Source: CATOSP01 sp965216155
GTDB taxonomy: Bacteria; Chloroflexota; Dehalococcoidia; Lucifugimonadales; UBA3495
DNA: 64,000 nucleotides
Direction: 5' to 3'
Assembly: GCA_965216155.1 (NCBI GenBank)
Contig: CBDCFD010000007.1
Span: 868,001-932,000, forward strand
The position numbers were made by a program, and so were the translations under genes. Positions 51,104 to 59,892 of the stretch are shown in pieces; the stretch's first letter is position 1; each line of letters begins with the position of its first letter. Under the pieces are notes generated by a model. That model was given only the letters and a program-made list of their open reading frames with translations, was not told where the DNA came from and made no database searches.

Positions 51104-53395
51104 ATGAGTCTGCAACACCAGCAGGGCCAGTCATCGCCCCTCGAGGCTCCAGCCATCAATCCGGACTTCGCCGAAGCGCTGGACCAACTTACGGCATTAG
51201 CCCGGCGCGGGCACTCTACATCCAGCCAATACTTTAACCCCCCCAACGACTGGCTGCTTGGCCAAGTTCCGGTACTGCAGGACATGCCCAAAGAGACCCA
51301 AGACCGGATCCTTGAAGAAGCCGCGCAGGTTGAGAGGGAAGCCGCCGAAGCCAACTCCGAAGGCAGGGCGGCACGCCGGGCGTGGCCCGAAGCCGCGGTC
51401 AGGCTGGACAGTGGCGGTCTGGCTTTCTTCAGCCAACTTGGCGTGGTCCGCCGCCCGGACCTCACTCAATATCTGGTGGATGGCTTCTCCCGCAACAGGG
51501 ACGCCGAAGCGTTCAGCGAAGAGAACCAGGCCCTATTCGCCGAGGTATTACCACACATCATCGAGTATATGGAGCGCAGCTTTGAGGCCGGACAAAACAT
51601 AGTCCAATCGGACCGGCAAATCTGTGACGCTCCCGGGCGCTCGTTCCACGCGCGGCAGTTGCTCTTTGGCACCCGGTACATGCAGATTCCCATCATGTGG
51701 CGCCAGTTGACCTTCGACCTACCCGCCAGCGAATTCACCAGCCCGCCCGATATCCTCGAAGTGTCCATTCCTCATTGGCTCGAAGACTTGGACCTGCCCG
51801 ACGACCTGATTTCACGAATTCGTGAAGCCGGTCTTCCCCAACTCGTTTTCAAGGCCCCGACCAAAGGGCTGTCGCTGCATCTGGGTTTCGACTACGTCGG
51901 GGAACATAAGATGGGCCCCCTGTCCATTGCCATGTTCCTGGTCAAACAGAAGCGGGGGCTGGCGATCCAGGCGGCGCTCAGCCTTGCCAGCGCCAGGACC
52001 CTCTCCGGCAATATGAAAAATACGGCCATGCTCACCATCGGGCCATCGCTCCACGGCAAAAGCACCCTCACAATCATGATCGAGTTGGCCAACAGCGAGC
52101 TTGCCAAGCACCTCGGGCTTACGGAAGACCCTGACGAAGGTGTCTTCCCCATGAACGACGATATTATCCTCCTTCAGCCCCTGGACGAAGTCATCGAGAC
52201 TTCCAGGAACGGGAAGGCCTTCCGAATCACTCACGGGATCGACGGCACCGAGAATAACTTCTACGCCATGCCTTTCGGCCTCAACGAAGCAGAAGACCCT
52301 ATCACTTACGAGGCCATCCGCGGGACCAGGGAAGCCCCCAATGAACAGGAGACCCTGGAGAACGTGCCGGTCAACCTGGCACATGGAACGCCGGATTACC
52401 TGCAGAACCCGGTCCGCAACATGCGGGTGACTCTATCACGCCCCCGCCTGATTACCAGGAAGGGCTCTCGGCACCTGATAGAGAACATCACCAAGGGCGA
52501 AGTGAGTGATAGCGTTCACGTCCCTATGGAGAATACCGACCGCATTTTCTGGCAGGCGGTGATGCGCCAAAACACCGTGATCCCGCCGCTGCGCAAGGTG
52601 AACCTGGAGCAATATATCCGGGTATTGATGTACGGCGAGGCTGTGCAGATGGGTGCGGCTGTAGGCGCAATCGGCAGGCCATACGTCGAGTACTTCTCGG
52701 ACCCGTTCATCATCGGATTGGAAGACGATAACGCCAACCTGATGCACCAGGTCTTGCATCAGATTCACGATGGCGGCATGCCCCAAGAGTATTACGTATT
52801 CAACACCGGCGGTGTAGGCGCCGACAGCAACGAAGAGGCTAGTGGCGCCCTGTATCGAAAAATTCCCCGTGAGTTGACCCTCATGCTACAGGAGGCGTTG
52901 CTACGGGAAGCCGTGGAGTTCGAGCACGACTCCGCACTGGGCACGGACATCGCCGTGGGAATCCTGAACCGCCAGAGGGAGCGGGTAGTGGACCTCCGCT
53001 CTCAATGGGTACCCCGTGAAATTTACGGTGTGGAGGACTACACCCGCCGGGTGGTCGACCTCTCCCGCCGCCGGTATTATGGCCGGGACTCCAATGACAA
53101 GGCCGGGATCCTGCGCTACACCAAAGTCAACAATGCCCTGATCGACCTGAACGACATCCCGCCGCCCACCAGTGAGCGGGAACTGGCCTGGATTCTGGCT
53201 TTCTTCTGGAACGTAGACCAGGCCTACGATTCGTTACCCGTTCTGGCTGCAAACCGCGGACAAGGCCAACGCCCTGCCGCCGACGACCTGGCATCCATCT
53301 ACCGGATGTTTGAGTCGGCGTTGGACCAGGGGCTTACCCTGCCGCGGGAGAGCCAGGTGGCCTTGCGTGAGCTGGGTATCGGCAGTGGTAGCTAA
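51104..53395 (+). CDS. Divergent ATP-type PEP carboxykinase-like P-loop protein
   Basis: 763 residues with no signal peptide. The P-loop GPSLHGKST (313-321) is spaced as in PckA (GLSGTGKTT), followed by a kinase-2-like pair D352-D353 in MNDDIILL. A later NTGGVG motif (567-572) in YVFNTGGVGADSN resembles the PckA NTGWTGG segment. The N-terminal 300 residues and the lengthened C-terminus have no obvious counterpart, and PckA has only about 530 residues. Whether it makes oxaloacetate/PEP or acts as an HPr-kinase-like protein is not decided by sequence. The start at 51104 has only a weak AGAG upstream. Confidence 0.6.
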   Translation: MSLQHQQGQSSPLEAPAINPDFAEALDQLTALARRGHSTSSQYFNPPNDWLLGQVPVLQDMPKETQDRILEEAAQVEREAAEANSEGRAARRAWPEAAVRLDSGGLAFFSQLGVVRRPDLTQYLVDGFSRNRDAEAFSEENQALFAEVLPHIIEYMERSFEAGQNIVQSDRQICDAPGRSFHARQLLFGTRYMQIPIMWRQLTFDLPASEFTSPPDILEVSIPHWLEDLDLPDDLISRIREAGLPQLVFKAPTKGLSLHLGFDYVGEHKMGPLSIAMFLVKQKRGLAIQAALSLASARTLSGNMKNTAMLTIGPSLHGKSTLTIMIELANSELAKHLGLTEDPDEGVFPMNDDIILLQPLDEVIETSRNGKAFRITHGIDGTENNFYAMPFGLNEAEDPITYEAIRGTREAPNEQETLENVPVNLAHGTPDYLQNPVRNMRVTLSRPRLITRKGSRHLIENITKGEVSDSVHVPMENTDRIFWQAVMRQNTVIPPLRKVNLEQYIRVLMYGEAVQMGAAVGAIGRPYVEYFSDPFIIGLEDDNANLMHQVLHQIHDGGMPQEYYVFNTGGVGADSNEEASGALYRKIPRELTLMLQEALLREAVEFEHDSALGTDIAVGILNRQRERVVDLRSQWVPREIYGVEDYTRRVVDLSRRRYYGRDSNDKAGILRYTKVNNALIDLNDIPPPTSERELAWILAFFWNVDQAYDSLPVLAANRGQGQRPAADDLASIYRMFESALDQGLTLPRESQVALRELGIGSGS

Positions 53396-53439
53396 GCTCT
53401 TCCGGTGTTCTGAGCCGCCACCAGGGGGCAACCACCCGC

Positions 53440-53928
53440 TTGGGAGGAGAACCACCTACCGGAAGCCGTGAGTCCAGCGCCTCTCCCTACTCCAGGGCAG
53501 AGCGATGGGGTAGTTGCGTGGCCCATGCCAGCACGCTGATCATCGGTGTCCCTCTGGGCTTTTTCATCCATGACTTCGCCTGGTCCTTGGCCCCCTGCCC
53601 GGTCGTCGCATATATGGTCTCCCGGTCCTTCAGGCGCAGACGCATGGTTTGGGGTGCGTTCCAGGCGATGCAGGCGTCGGTAGTCCAACTGCTGATACTG
53701 CTGTTTGGCGTTGCCGCGGCGTCGGGATTCTTTCTTCCTGAATTCGCCTTCCTAATCGCCGTACTCTTGTTCCTCTACTCTCTGGCCGGGGCGTTGGACG
53801 CGTTCATGGGTTACGACTTTCGCTACATCGCAATCGGAGGATGGCTAGAACACATTTCTGAAGTCAACTTGGACCGCCCCGAGCGTCGGCGCAGGTGGTT
53901 TGGACGGAGCAACCGCGACGACCGCTAG
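53440..53928 (+). CDS. Small membrane protein (DUF4870/Tic20-like)
   Basis: Up to 162 residues with three hydrophobic segments: ASTLIIGVPLGFFIHDFAWS, SVVQLLILLFGVAAASGFF and FAFLIAVLLFLYSLAGALDA. The region between helices 1 and 2 (RRRMVWGAFQAMQASVVQLL) matches the DUF4870 pattern of a polar loop with conserved FQA-Q. The C-terminus is basic and cytoplasmic. The start is uncertain: TTG at 53440 keeps the ERW-GS-AHASTL family start, GTG at 53518 is the shorter option. It follows the PEPCK-like gene by 45 bp. Function unknown. Confidence 0.65.
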   Translation: MGGEPPTGSRESSASPYSRAERWGSCVAHASTLIIGVPLGFFIHDFAWSLAPCPVVAYMVSRSFRRRRMVWGAFQAMQASVVQLLILLFGVAAASGFFLPEFAFLIAVLLFLYSLAGALDAFMGYDFRYIAIGGWLEHISEVNLDRPERRRRWFGRSNRDDR

Positions 53929-53956
53929 TTGACACCGTCTCACGGCATGATATATT
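53929..53956 (+). promoter_or_regulatory. Sigma-70-type promoter of the peptide ABC cassette
   Basis: TTGACA at 53929-53934, a 16-bp spacer and TATATT at 53951-53956, close to the consensus. It lies 78 bp upstream of the ATG of the first solute-binding protein and starts right at the stop of the membrane-protein gene, so the ABC genes have their own promoter. Confidence 0.65.
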
Positions 53957-54033
53957 GTGGCATTCCACTTTTGTATATGTCGTATATGGGTTATCGCGTC
54001 GTATTAGCAAGCCCAGGAGGTTGCAAAAACACC

Positions 54034-55821
54034 ATGAAAATGCGGTTTATGGACCAAATTGGCCGAGGTGGTCTGGGCATGATCGCCCTCTTAACAGTCC
54101 TCCTCATCTCCTGTGGCGGAGCGGAAGCTCCCCCGGCCGCCGCTCCGGTTGCGGTTGACCCGACGGCCGTGCCTCGCCAGGAACCAACGGCCGGAATAGC
54201 ACCGACCAAGGCCATGGAGCAGCAGGCGGAGCCGACCGAGGCTCCGGCACAGGTTAGCGTGTCAAGCGCCCGCGACACTGTAATCATCGTGACCAATGAG
54301 GAGCCAACCACCCTGGGCGCCGCCAGCCAAAACTGCGGGGGCAACATCCAGAACACGGTCTGCGATGACATGGCCAGCGACCCCCTCACATGGATCGACA
54401 GCAAGACCTTCGAGGTGGTGCCCCTCCAACAGATCGACAGTTGGGAGCAGATCAACCCGGACCGATGGCGCTTCCACCTTAGAGACGGAGTCAAGTTCCA
54501 TAACGGAGCGCCCTGGAACGCCGAGCAAGCCGCGTTTTGGATAGACTTCTTCGGCGACGAGGAGACCAGCGGCCACAACAACGGCAACGACTTCAGCTTC
54601 CACGGCGTGATAAGCGGCGAAGCTGTCGACGATTTGACGTTGGACGTCGTGTGCAAGATAGCCTGCCCCATCCTCCCCCGCACCGTCATATTCACCAAGT
54701 TCCAGGATGTAGGCTGGTATCAGAACGCCACACCGGACGAGGTCGAGACCATGACCGTGGGACTTGGCCCCTACAAGATCGTCGAGTGGAAGCGGGGCAT
54801 CCGGGTGGAGTTGGAGAAGAATGAAGACTACCTGCCCAACGCCGCCTCCGACGCCCGCGCCCCCATATTGCAGACGGTGATCCAGCAGTGGCGCAACGAG
54901 CCTCTGGTACGTGCCGCCATGCTGGAAGCCGAAGAAGCGGACTGGGCTGAGATTAATCTGGACGACACCAGCCGGGCACCCAAATTCAAGGTTGCCACCA
55001 ACAACGAAGCCTACATCTACACTATGGACACAGTTTTCCATCCCGAGCTGAGAAAGGTCGAAGTGCGGGAAGCTCTAAACCTAGCCATCGACTGTGAAAA
55101 GTTGATGGCTCAGTTATACGACAACCTGTTGGAGTGCTACGGAAATATCGCCCAGAAGGGCACCGTTGGAATCACGGACGAGAATTCTAAACCTTACGGT
55201 TTCGACCCGGACAGGGCCAGAGAATTGCTGAAACAGGCCAACTACGATCCAGCCAACGAGATCGTCCTCAGCAAGCGTTCGCAGCGCGTCCCCAAGGACG
55301 TGGAGTACGGCGAGGCGGTGGTGTCCTACTGGAGAGAAATAGGGATCAACGCCAGGTTGAACGTGGTTGAGTCCAAAGTCCATTCGGAAATCGGCCGGTC
55401 CAACTGCTCCAGAGGGCGGACCAAGACCGAAATTTACGCGGCGCCCGGAGCCAACCTGCTCGAAAAATGCCGTTCCCTAGGGCCTTCGGCTCCCCTGTTC
55501 ACTTCGGCCAACCTAACAGCTCCCGCTACCTCCACAGAGTCTTTGGACTTCTCACGCCAGGCCATCCTCCGGAATAGCTGCTTTACCAGCGGACTGATCT
55601 GCGAAGACAATCTGGAAGAGATGATCGCCATCGCAATGGCCACCGATACCGGCCCCCTGCGCACACAGCGGATGCAGGAGATCGCCGACCATGTCCACAA
55701 TCACTTCCACTTCGTTCCCAACTTCATGAACGTTGTCGTGTACGGCCTGTCGGCCGACCTGGAGTGGGAGCCCAACTACGCCCCAAGGATCCGGGCGAAC
55801 ACCATGTACTTTACTAAGTAG
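54034..55821 (+). CDS. Peptide/opine-type ABC transporter solute-binding lipoprotein (SBP_bac_5), first
   Basis: 595 residues. A type II signal peptide (GLGMIALLTVLLISCGG) ends in a lipobox with the Cys that LspA and Lgt process. A proline/alanine-rich tether (PPAAAPVAV, EPTAGIAP) follows. The SBP_bac_5 body has WRFHLRDGVKFHNGAPWNAE and FDPDRARELLKQANYDPAN, the segment pattern of DppA/OppA-type proteins. It captures an oligopeptide or similar ligand outside the membrane for the permeases that follow. The start at 54034 follows AGGAGG by 13 bases. Confidence 0.92.
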   Translation: MKMRFMDQIGRGGLGMIALLTVLLISCGGAEAPPAAAPVAVDPTAVPRQEPTAGIAPTKAMEQQAEPTEAPAQVSVSSARDTVIIVTNEEPTTLGAASQNCGGNIQNTVCDDMASDPLTWIDSKTFEVVPLQQIDSWEQINPDRWRFHLRDGVKFHNGAPWNAEQAAFWIDFFGDEETSGHNNGNDFSFHGVISGEAVDDLTLDVVCKIACPILPRTVIFTKFQDVGWYQNATPDEVETMTVGLGPYKIVEWKRGIRVELEKNEDYLPNAASDARAPILQTVIQQWRNEPLVRAAMLEAEEADWAEINLDDTSRAPKFKVATNNEAYIYTMDTVFHPELRKVEVREALNLAIDCEKLMAQLYDNLLECYGNIAQKGTVGITDENSKPYGFDPDRARELLKQANYDPANEIVLSKRSQRVPKDVEYGEAVVSYWREIGINARLNVVESKVHSEIGRSNCSRGRTKTEIYAAPGANLLEKCRSLGPSAPLFTSANLTAPATSTESLDFSRQAILRNSCFTSGLICEDNLEEMIAIAMATDTGPLRTQRMQEIADHVHNHFHFVPNFMNVVVYGLSADLEWEPNYAPRIRANTMYFTK

Positions 55822-55917
55822 GGCATCGGGTAGCGTAAGGACCTCTAGCGACACATCGCTTCGAAGAACATTCTCCAGAGTAGTGTATCTTAATACTTCC
55901 CTCCCCGAGGACACGCA

Positions 55918-56847
55918 GTGCGCAACTACATGATCCGCCGGGCCGGTCACTCGGTCTTCATCGTCCTGGGGCTGATGGCCTTGCTGTTCTTCGCCACCAA
56001 CGTTCTCGGCGATCCGGTGGAGCTACTGCTTAGCGACGACGCTACTGACCAACAAATCGAGGCCCTGAGGAAAGAGTACGGGTTCGACCGTCCACTGCAC
56101 GTAAGGTTCAGAGAGTTCTTCGCGAACATTTTCAAAGGGGATTTTGGAAAGTCCTACCGGTTCCACATTGAAGCCCGCGACTTGGTGTTGGAGCGTTTGC
56201 CCAACACCGCGCTCTTAGCGCTGGTCGCCTGGTCTCTCGGCGCGCTGGGCATCCCCATTGGCATGATGGCTGCCAGGCATCCCAGAGGGATCATGGACCG
56301 TGTCGTCAACGTCCTCTCCTTCGCTGTTATTTCCATCCCGGACTTCTGGCTGGCCCTGATGATTATTCTGATTGTGGCCGTACAATTCGACCTGCTGCCC
56401 ACGTCAGGGTTCAACGGCCTAGGACCCGAAGGGTGGAAGTACCTGGTCCTACCGGCCAGCGCCCTTTGCCCCAGGGTCATGGGGCGCAATGCCCAGATAA
56501 CGCGGGCCGTAATGATCGACGAGATGGGAAAACAATACGTGTCCACAGCCCGGGCAAAGGGACTGGCCGAAAGGACAGTGCTCTACGGTCACGTGCTCAA
56601 GAACGCCTCCATCGCGATCGTGACCGTGATGGGGGCGGAGATGGCCGGCTTCATGAACGGGGCCACCATCACCGAGACCATATTCGGATGGCCAGGGTTG
56701 GGGAAGCTGCTCATCGACGCGATATATGTAAGGGACTTGCCAGTAATCACCGCCACCGTATTCACTGTGGCCCTGATGGTGATGCTAATCAACCTGATCG
56801 TAGACTTAATCTATACCTGGTTGGACCCACGAATCGCTTACAAGTAG
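55918..56847 (+). CDS. ABC transporter permease, DppB-like
   Basis: 309-residue inner-membrane permease. NYMIRRAGHSVFIVLGLMAL starts helix 1; GRNAQITRAVMIDEMGKQYV and STARAKGLAERTVLYGHVL carry the EAA-type motif contacting the ATPase. Further helices include GFMNGATITETIFGWPGLG and TATVFTVALMVMLINLIVDL. DppB-type topology (six helices and a large periplasmic loop) is evident. The start is GTG at 55918 after GAGGA. The stop is inside a hairpin repeat, 86 bp before the DppC-like gene. Confidence 0.93.
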   Translation: MRNYMIRRAGHSVFIVLGLMALLFFATNVLGDPVELLLSDDATDQQIEALRKEYGFDRPLHVRFREFFANIFKGDFGKSYRFHIEARDLVLERLPNTALLALVAWSLGALGIPIGMMAARHPRGIMDRVVNVLSFAVISIPDFWLALMIILIVAVQFDLLPTSGFNGLGPEGWKYLVLPASALCPRVMGRNAQITRAVMIDEMGKQYVSTARAKGLAERTVLYGHVLKNASIAIVTVMGAEMAGFMNGATITETIFGWPGLGKLLIDAIYVRDLPVITATVFTVALMVMLINLIVDLIYTWLDPRIAYK

Positions 56848-56871
56848 GGGCGCGCCGCGAAGCGCCCCTAC
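56844..56871 (+). repeat. Hairpin overlapping the dppB-like stop codon
   Basis: GTAGGGGCGC, an eight-base loop and GCGCCCCTAC form a 10-bp stem. The stop codon TAG of the preceding permease lies in the first arm. Such GTAGGGGCGC palindromes are common REP-type repeats; here it may reduce read-through to the second permease. Confidence 0.6.
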
Positions 56872-56933
56872 GTTGCTGCCATCGCCGATAAGACTAGAAA
56901 ATGCCAATAACGACTGGATGATAAGGTAGCGAA

Positions 56934-57923
56934 GTGCAAGACTCGGCATTAAACTTGGAACGCAGGGTGAATCCCTTGGCCGCTATGTGGCGGCACCCTC
57001 TATTCCAGGCGTTCCTGAATGACCGCATTACGCTGGTATCGGGATCGTTTATTCTGCTGATCGTTGTGGTTGTGGTCCTGGCCCCCTTCACGGCCCCACA
57101 CAAACCCGAGGAGCAGCAGTTGGACCTCCGGCACCTTCCTCCGTTCTCATCTGGAATCGCAACAGTCAAGGACACCGCGGCCAGGGACGTGCAGGAGGAA
57201 CGTTACTTCGTTCTGGGTACGGACCATTTGGGCAGGGACCTGGTAAGCCGCCTGATCTATGGTGGCCGCATCTCCATCGCAGTGGGCTTTCTGGGGGTTG
57301 TGGTTTCCGGCACGATAGGCGTATTTCTGGGGATGATGGCCGGGTATTACAGAGGTATCGTCGACGACATCATTATGAGAGCTGTGGACGTGTTTATGTC
57401 CGTGCCCCTGCTGTTCCTGGCACTAATGGTGATATTCGTCCTGGGACCCAGCTTTAAGAACATCATCATAGTTTTCGCGGTCGCCCGCTGGATGCTCTAT
57501 TGCCGTATCACGCGGGGAGTGGTGATGTCGTTGCGGGAACAGAACTTTATTGACGCGGCCCGAGCCATCGGATGCAGCAATTCGCGGATTCTGTCCCGGC
57601 ACATGCTACCCAACCTGTTTACGCCAATCCTCACATTGGCCGCCTTGGACGTTCCAGCCAACATCCTAACCGAGTCCGCATTGAGTTTCCTCGGGCTGGG
57701 AATCCAACCACCCGAGTCGTCCTGGGGTCTGATGTTGTCCTCTGGCCGTGAATACATCACTTCTGCGTGGTGGATAATCGTCGTGCCAGGCGTTGCCATT
57801 TTCCTGACGGCCCTGTCATTCAACCTCTTCGGTGTCTGGATGCGGGCAGTCAGCGACCCGCTACAGAGATGGCGCTGGCTCAAGGCCACCAAAGAGTCCA
57901 AGGAAGCGGGGATATCGATCTAA
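56934..57923 (+). CDS. ABC transporter permease, DppC-like
   Basis: 329-residue partner permease. The N-terminal OppC-type domain (NPLAAMWRHPLFQAFLNDRI, then a transmembrane helix) is followed by GTDHLGRDLVSRLIYGGRIS, a hallmark of DppC, and the EAA-type loop LREQNFIDAARAIGCSNSRI. Helices end at AIFLTALSFNLFGVWMRAVSD. The start is GTG at 56934 after AAGGT. With the DppB-like protein it forms the channel; no nucleotide-binding subunit gene is in the window. Confidence 0.93.
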   Translation: MQDSALNLERRVNPLAAMWRHPLFQAFLNDRITLVSGSFILLIVVVVVLAPFTAPHKPEEQQLDLRHLPPFSSGIATVKDTAARDVQEERYFVLGTDHLGRDLVSRLIYGGRISIAVGFLGVVVSGTIGVFLGMMAGYYRGIVDDIIMRAVDVFMSVPLLFLALMVIFVLGPSFKNIIIVFAVARWMLYCRITRGVVMSLREQNFIDAARAIGCSNSRILSRHMLPNLFTPILTLAALDVPANILTESALSFLGLGIQPPESSWGLMLSSGREYITSAWWIIVVPGVAIFLTALSFNLFGVWMRAVSDPLQRWRWLKATKESKEAGISI

Positions 57924-58061
57924 GCCGGACCGCGTTGAATCATTCCCCCAATCCATCAAAATCGGCGGCATCTACATCTTGCTTGCCGTACTACTTTTAT
58001 CAGACACTCTATCATGCTTGGACCATTCCTTTGTCCAATTTCAGGAGGTTGGAGAATCGTC

Positions 58062-59870
58062 ATGAAACAGTCTACAACTAAACTCCGGTGGCCCGGCTTA
58101 CTGGGCCTGTTCGCTCTGTTAACCGCCCTAATCATCGCCTGTGGCGGAGGTTCTGAACCTACGACTGCGCCCACAGGAGCCACTACACCGTCTGCCGGGT
58201 CGGGCGCAAGCGTAGACCAGCCCACCAACACCCCACCGGCAGCGGCAACCTTCACCCCCGCACCCACCAACACGCCCCTGCCCAGCGGAATACAGTCCGC
58301 CAGGGACAGCATTACCTTGGTGGTCCCCCACGAGCCCATTGGCCTCAGCGCCCGCGGCGGCTCCGGGGCCAGCCTGCTCCAGGGCATGACCCTGTCTATG
58401 CAAGACCCACTTACTTGGCAATCGGGCGACGACCTGCGCATCGTTCCCACCAGCGGCACCGAGAGCTGGGAACAGGTAGATGTAGACACCTGGCGCTACC
58501 ATCTGCGCGAGGGCGTCGAGTTCCACAATGGTGAAGCCTGGAACGCCCAGGCCGCGCTGCCCAGCTTGAACTACGAAGGACACCCCAACTCCGAGTTTGG
58601 CAGCACCACCCTCACCGGCCCCTTCACAGCGGATGCGGTTGACGAGTATACCGTCGACATCAATTGCGGCGCCCCGTGCCCCATCTTCCCCAACACGACA
58701 TTCTTCGTTACTTTCGAAGCGCCGGAGTGGATCAGCAGTGCGCCGGAGGAGGAGTACATCCGCACTACCAACGGCTTCGGCCCCTACAAACACGTGGAAT
58801 GGCGGGCCGGTGTGTCGGTCACCCAGGAAGCCTATGAGGACTACGTCCCCGTTGGCGACCATTTCGAGTTCCAGAAGCCCTTCATCCAGAACGTCAAATG
58901 GGTCTGGGCCGGGGAGCCAACGGTGATGGCCGGTATGATCCAGGGCAGTGAGGCGGACATGGCCTGGGACGTGGGTGTGGACGCGATTAGCGTCTTGCCG
59001 CCTGAGATGATCCGGGTGGGCACCTCCGCCGAGTCCTACGCACTGACCATCAACACTGTGTGGCACCCGGAGTTGAAGAAAAAACAGGTGCGGCAAGCGA
59101 TGGCCCACGCCATCAACTGCGAAGAGATGATCGCGTCTCTCTACGGCGGCTACACCACCTGCCGAGGCAACATCATCTGGCCCGGCATAATCGGGGCCAC
59201 CGAGGCCAACACGGCGCCCTACGAGTTCGACCCTGCCAAGTCCAAGCAACTCCTCCAAGACGCAGGCTACAACCCGGACAACAAGATGACCATCGTTAGC
59301 CGCGGCACCCGCATCCCCAAGCAGCGGGAGGTCTCGGAATCGTTGCAGGCTTTCTGGACCTCCGTGGGAATCAACGTAGACTTCCGGGTAATCGAACCCG
59401 CCAAGCGCAGCGAGCTTACCCTTTGCGGCATCGGCACAGCGGTTAAGGAGATTATGGAAGCCGCGGGCAGGGAGATCGACCTTCTCAAGGCCACCAACGA
59501 AGACTTCCAGGCAGCCGTAGACGCGGGCGGCGCTAGCTGCCCCACGGGTGACCTTATCGGCAACCAGCCTTCCAACGAGTCGTTGGACTTTGGCCGCCAG
59601 GTCCGCTTCTACATGAACTGCCGGGGAATCAGGTCGCTGATCTGCGACCCCAGCCCAGGCGGAATTCAGGACCAAATAGGCCCCGCAGTGGCAGCCTCCG
59701 GTGACGAACGCCGCAAACTGATGGAGGCGCTGGGGGACAAATTCCACGAGGACGTGCTGTTCATCTCCCTGTTCGATCTGCCGGTGTTCTTCGCCGTAGA
59801 CCCCAAGATCAACTGGGAACCCCGGCTAGACCCCACCGTGCGCGTCAACGGCATGTGGTTCAACCCCTAG
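58062..59870 (+). CDS. ABC transporter solute-binding lipoprotein (SBP_bac_5), second
   Basis: 602 residues. The signal peptide GLLGLFALLTALIIACGGG ends with a lipobox Cys, then a threonine/proline-rich tether (PTNTPPAAATFTPAP) leads to the SBP body: DTWRYHLREGVEFHNGEAWN, CGAPCPIFPNTTFFVTFEAP and YEFDPAKSKQLLQDAGYNPD. It is paralogous to the protein at 54034, with the same lipobox and motif order but clearly diverged. The start at 58062 follows AGGAGG by 13 bases. Two binding proteins with one permease pair suggest two ligands feeding one channel. Confidence 0.92.
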   Translation: MKQSTTKLRWPGLLGLFALLTALIIACGGGSEPTTAPTGATTPSAGSGASVDQPTNTPPAAATFTPAPTNTPLPSGIQSARDSITLVVPHEPIGLSARGGSGASLLQGMTLSMQDPLTWQSGDDLRIVPTSGTESWEQVDVDTWRYHLREGVEFHNGEAWNAQAALPSLNYEGHPNSEFGSTTLTGPFTADAVDEYTVDINCGAPCPIFPNTTFFVTFEAPEWISSAPEEEYIRTTNGFGPYKHVEWRAGVSVTQEAYEDYVPVGDHFEFQKPFIQNVKWVWAGEPTVMAGMIQGSEADMAWDVGVDAISVLPPEMIRVGTSAESYALTINTVWHPELKKKQVRQAMAHAINCEEMIASLYGGYTTCRGNIIWPGIIGATEANTAPYEFDPAKSKQLLQDAGYNPDNKMTIVSRGTRIPKQREVSESLQAFWTSVGINVDFRVIEPAKRSELTLCGIGTAVKEIMEAAGREIDLLKATNEDFQAAVDAGGASCPTGDLIGNQPSNESLDFGRQVRFYMNCRGIRSLICDPSPGGIQDQIGPAVAASGDERRKLMEALGDKFHEDVLFISLFDLPVFFAVDPKINWEPRLDPTVRVNGMWFNP

Positions 59871-59892
59871 TCCAGCACTCTACCCGGACCCC

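Noticed and set aside
58128..59747. A 539-codon minus-strand open frame
   Set aside because: It is antisense to the second solute-binding protein, which has a signal peptide, lipobox and ribosome binding site.
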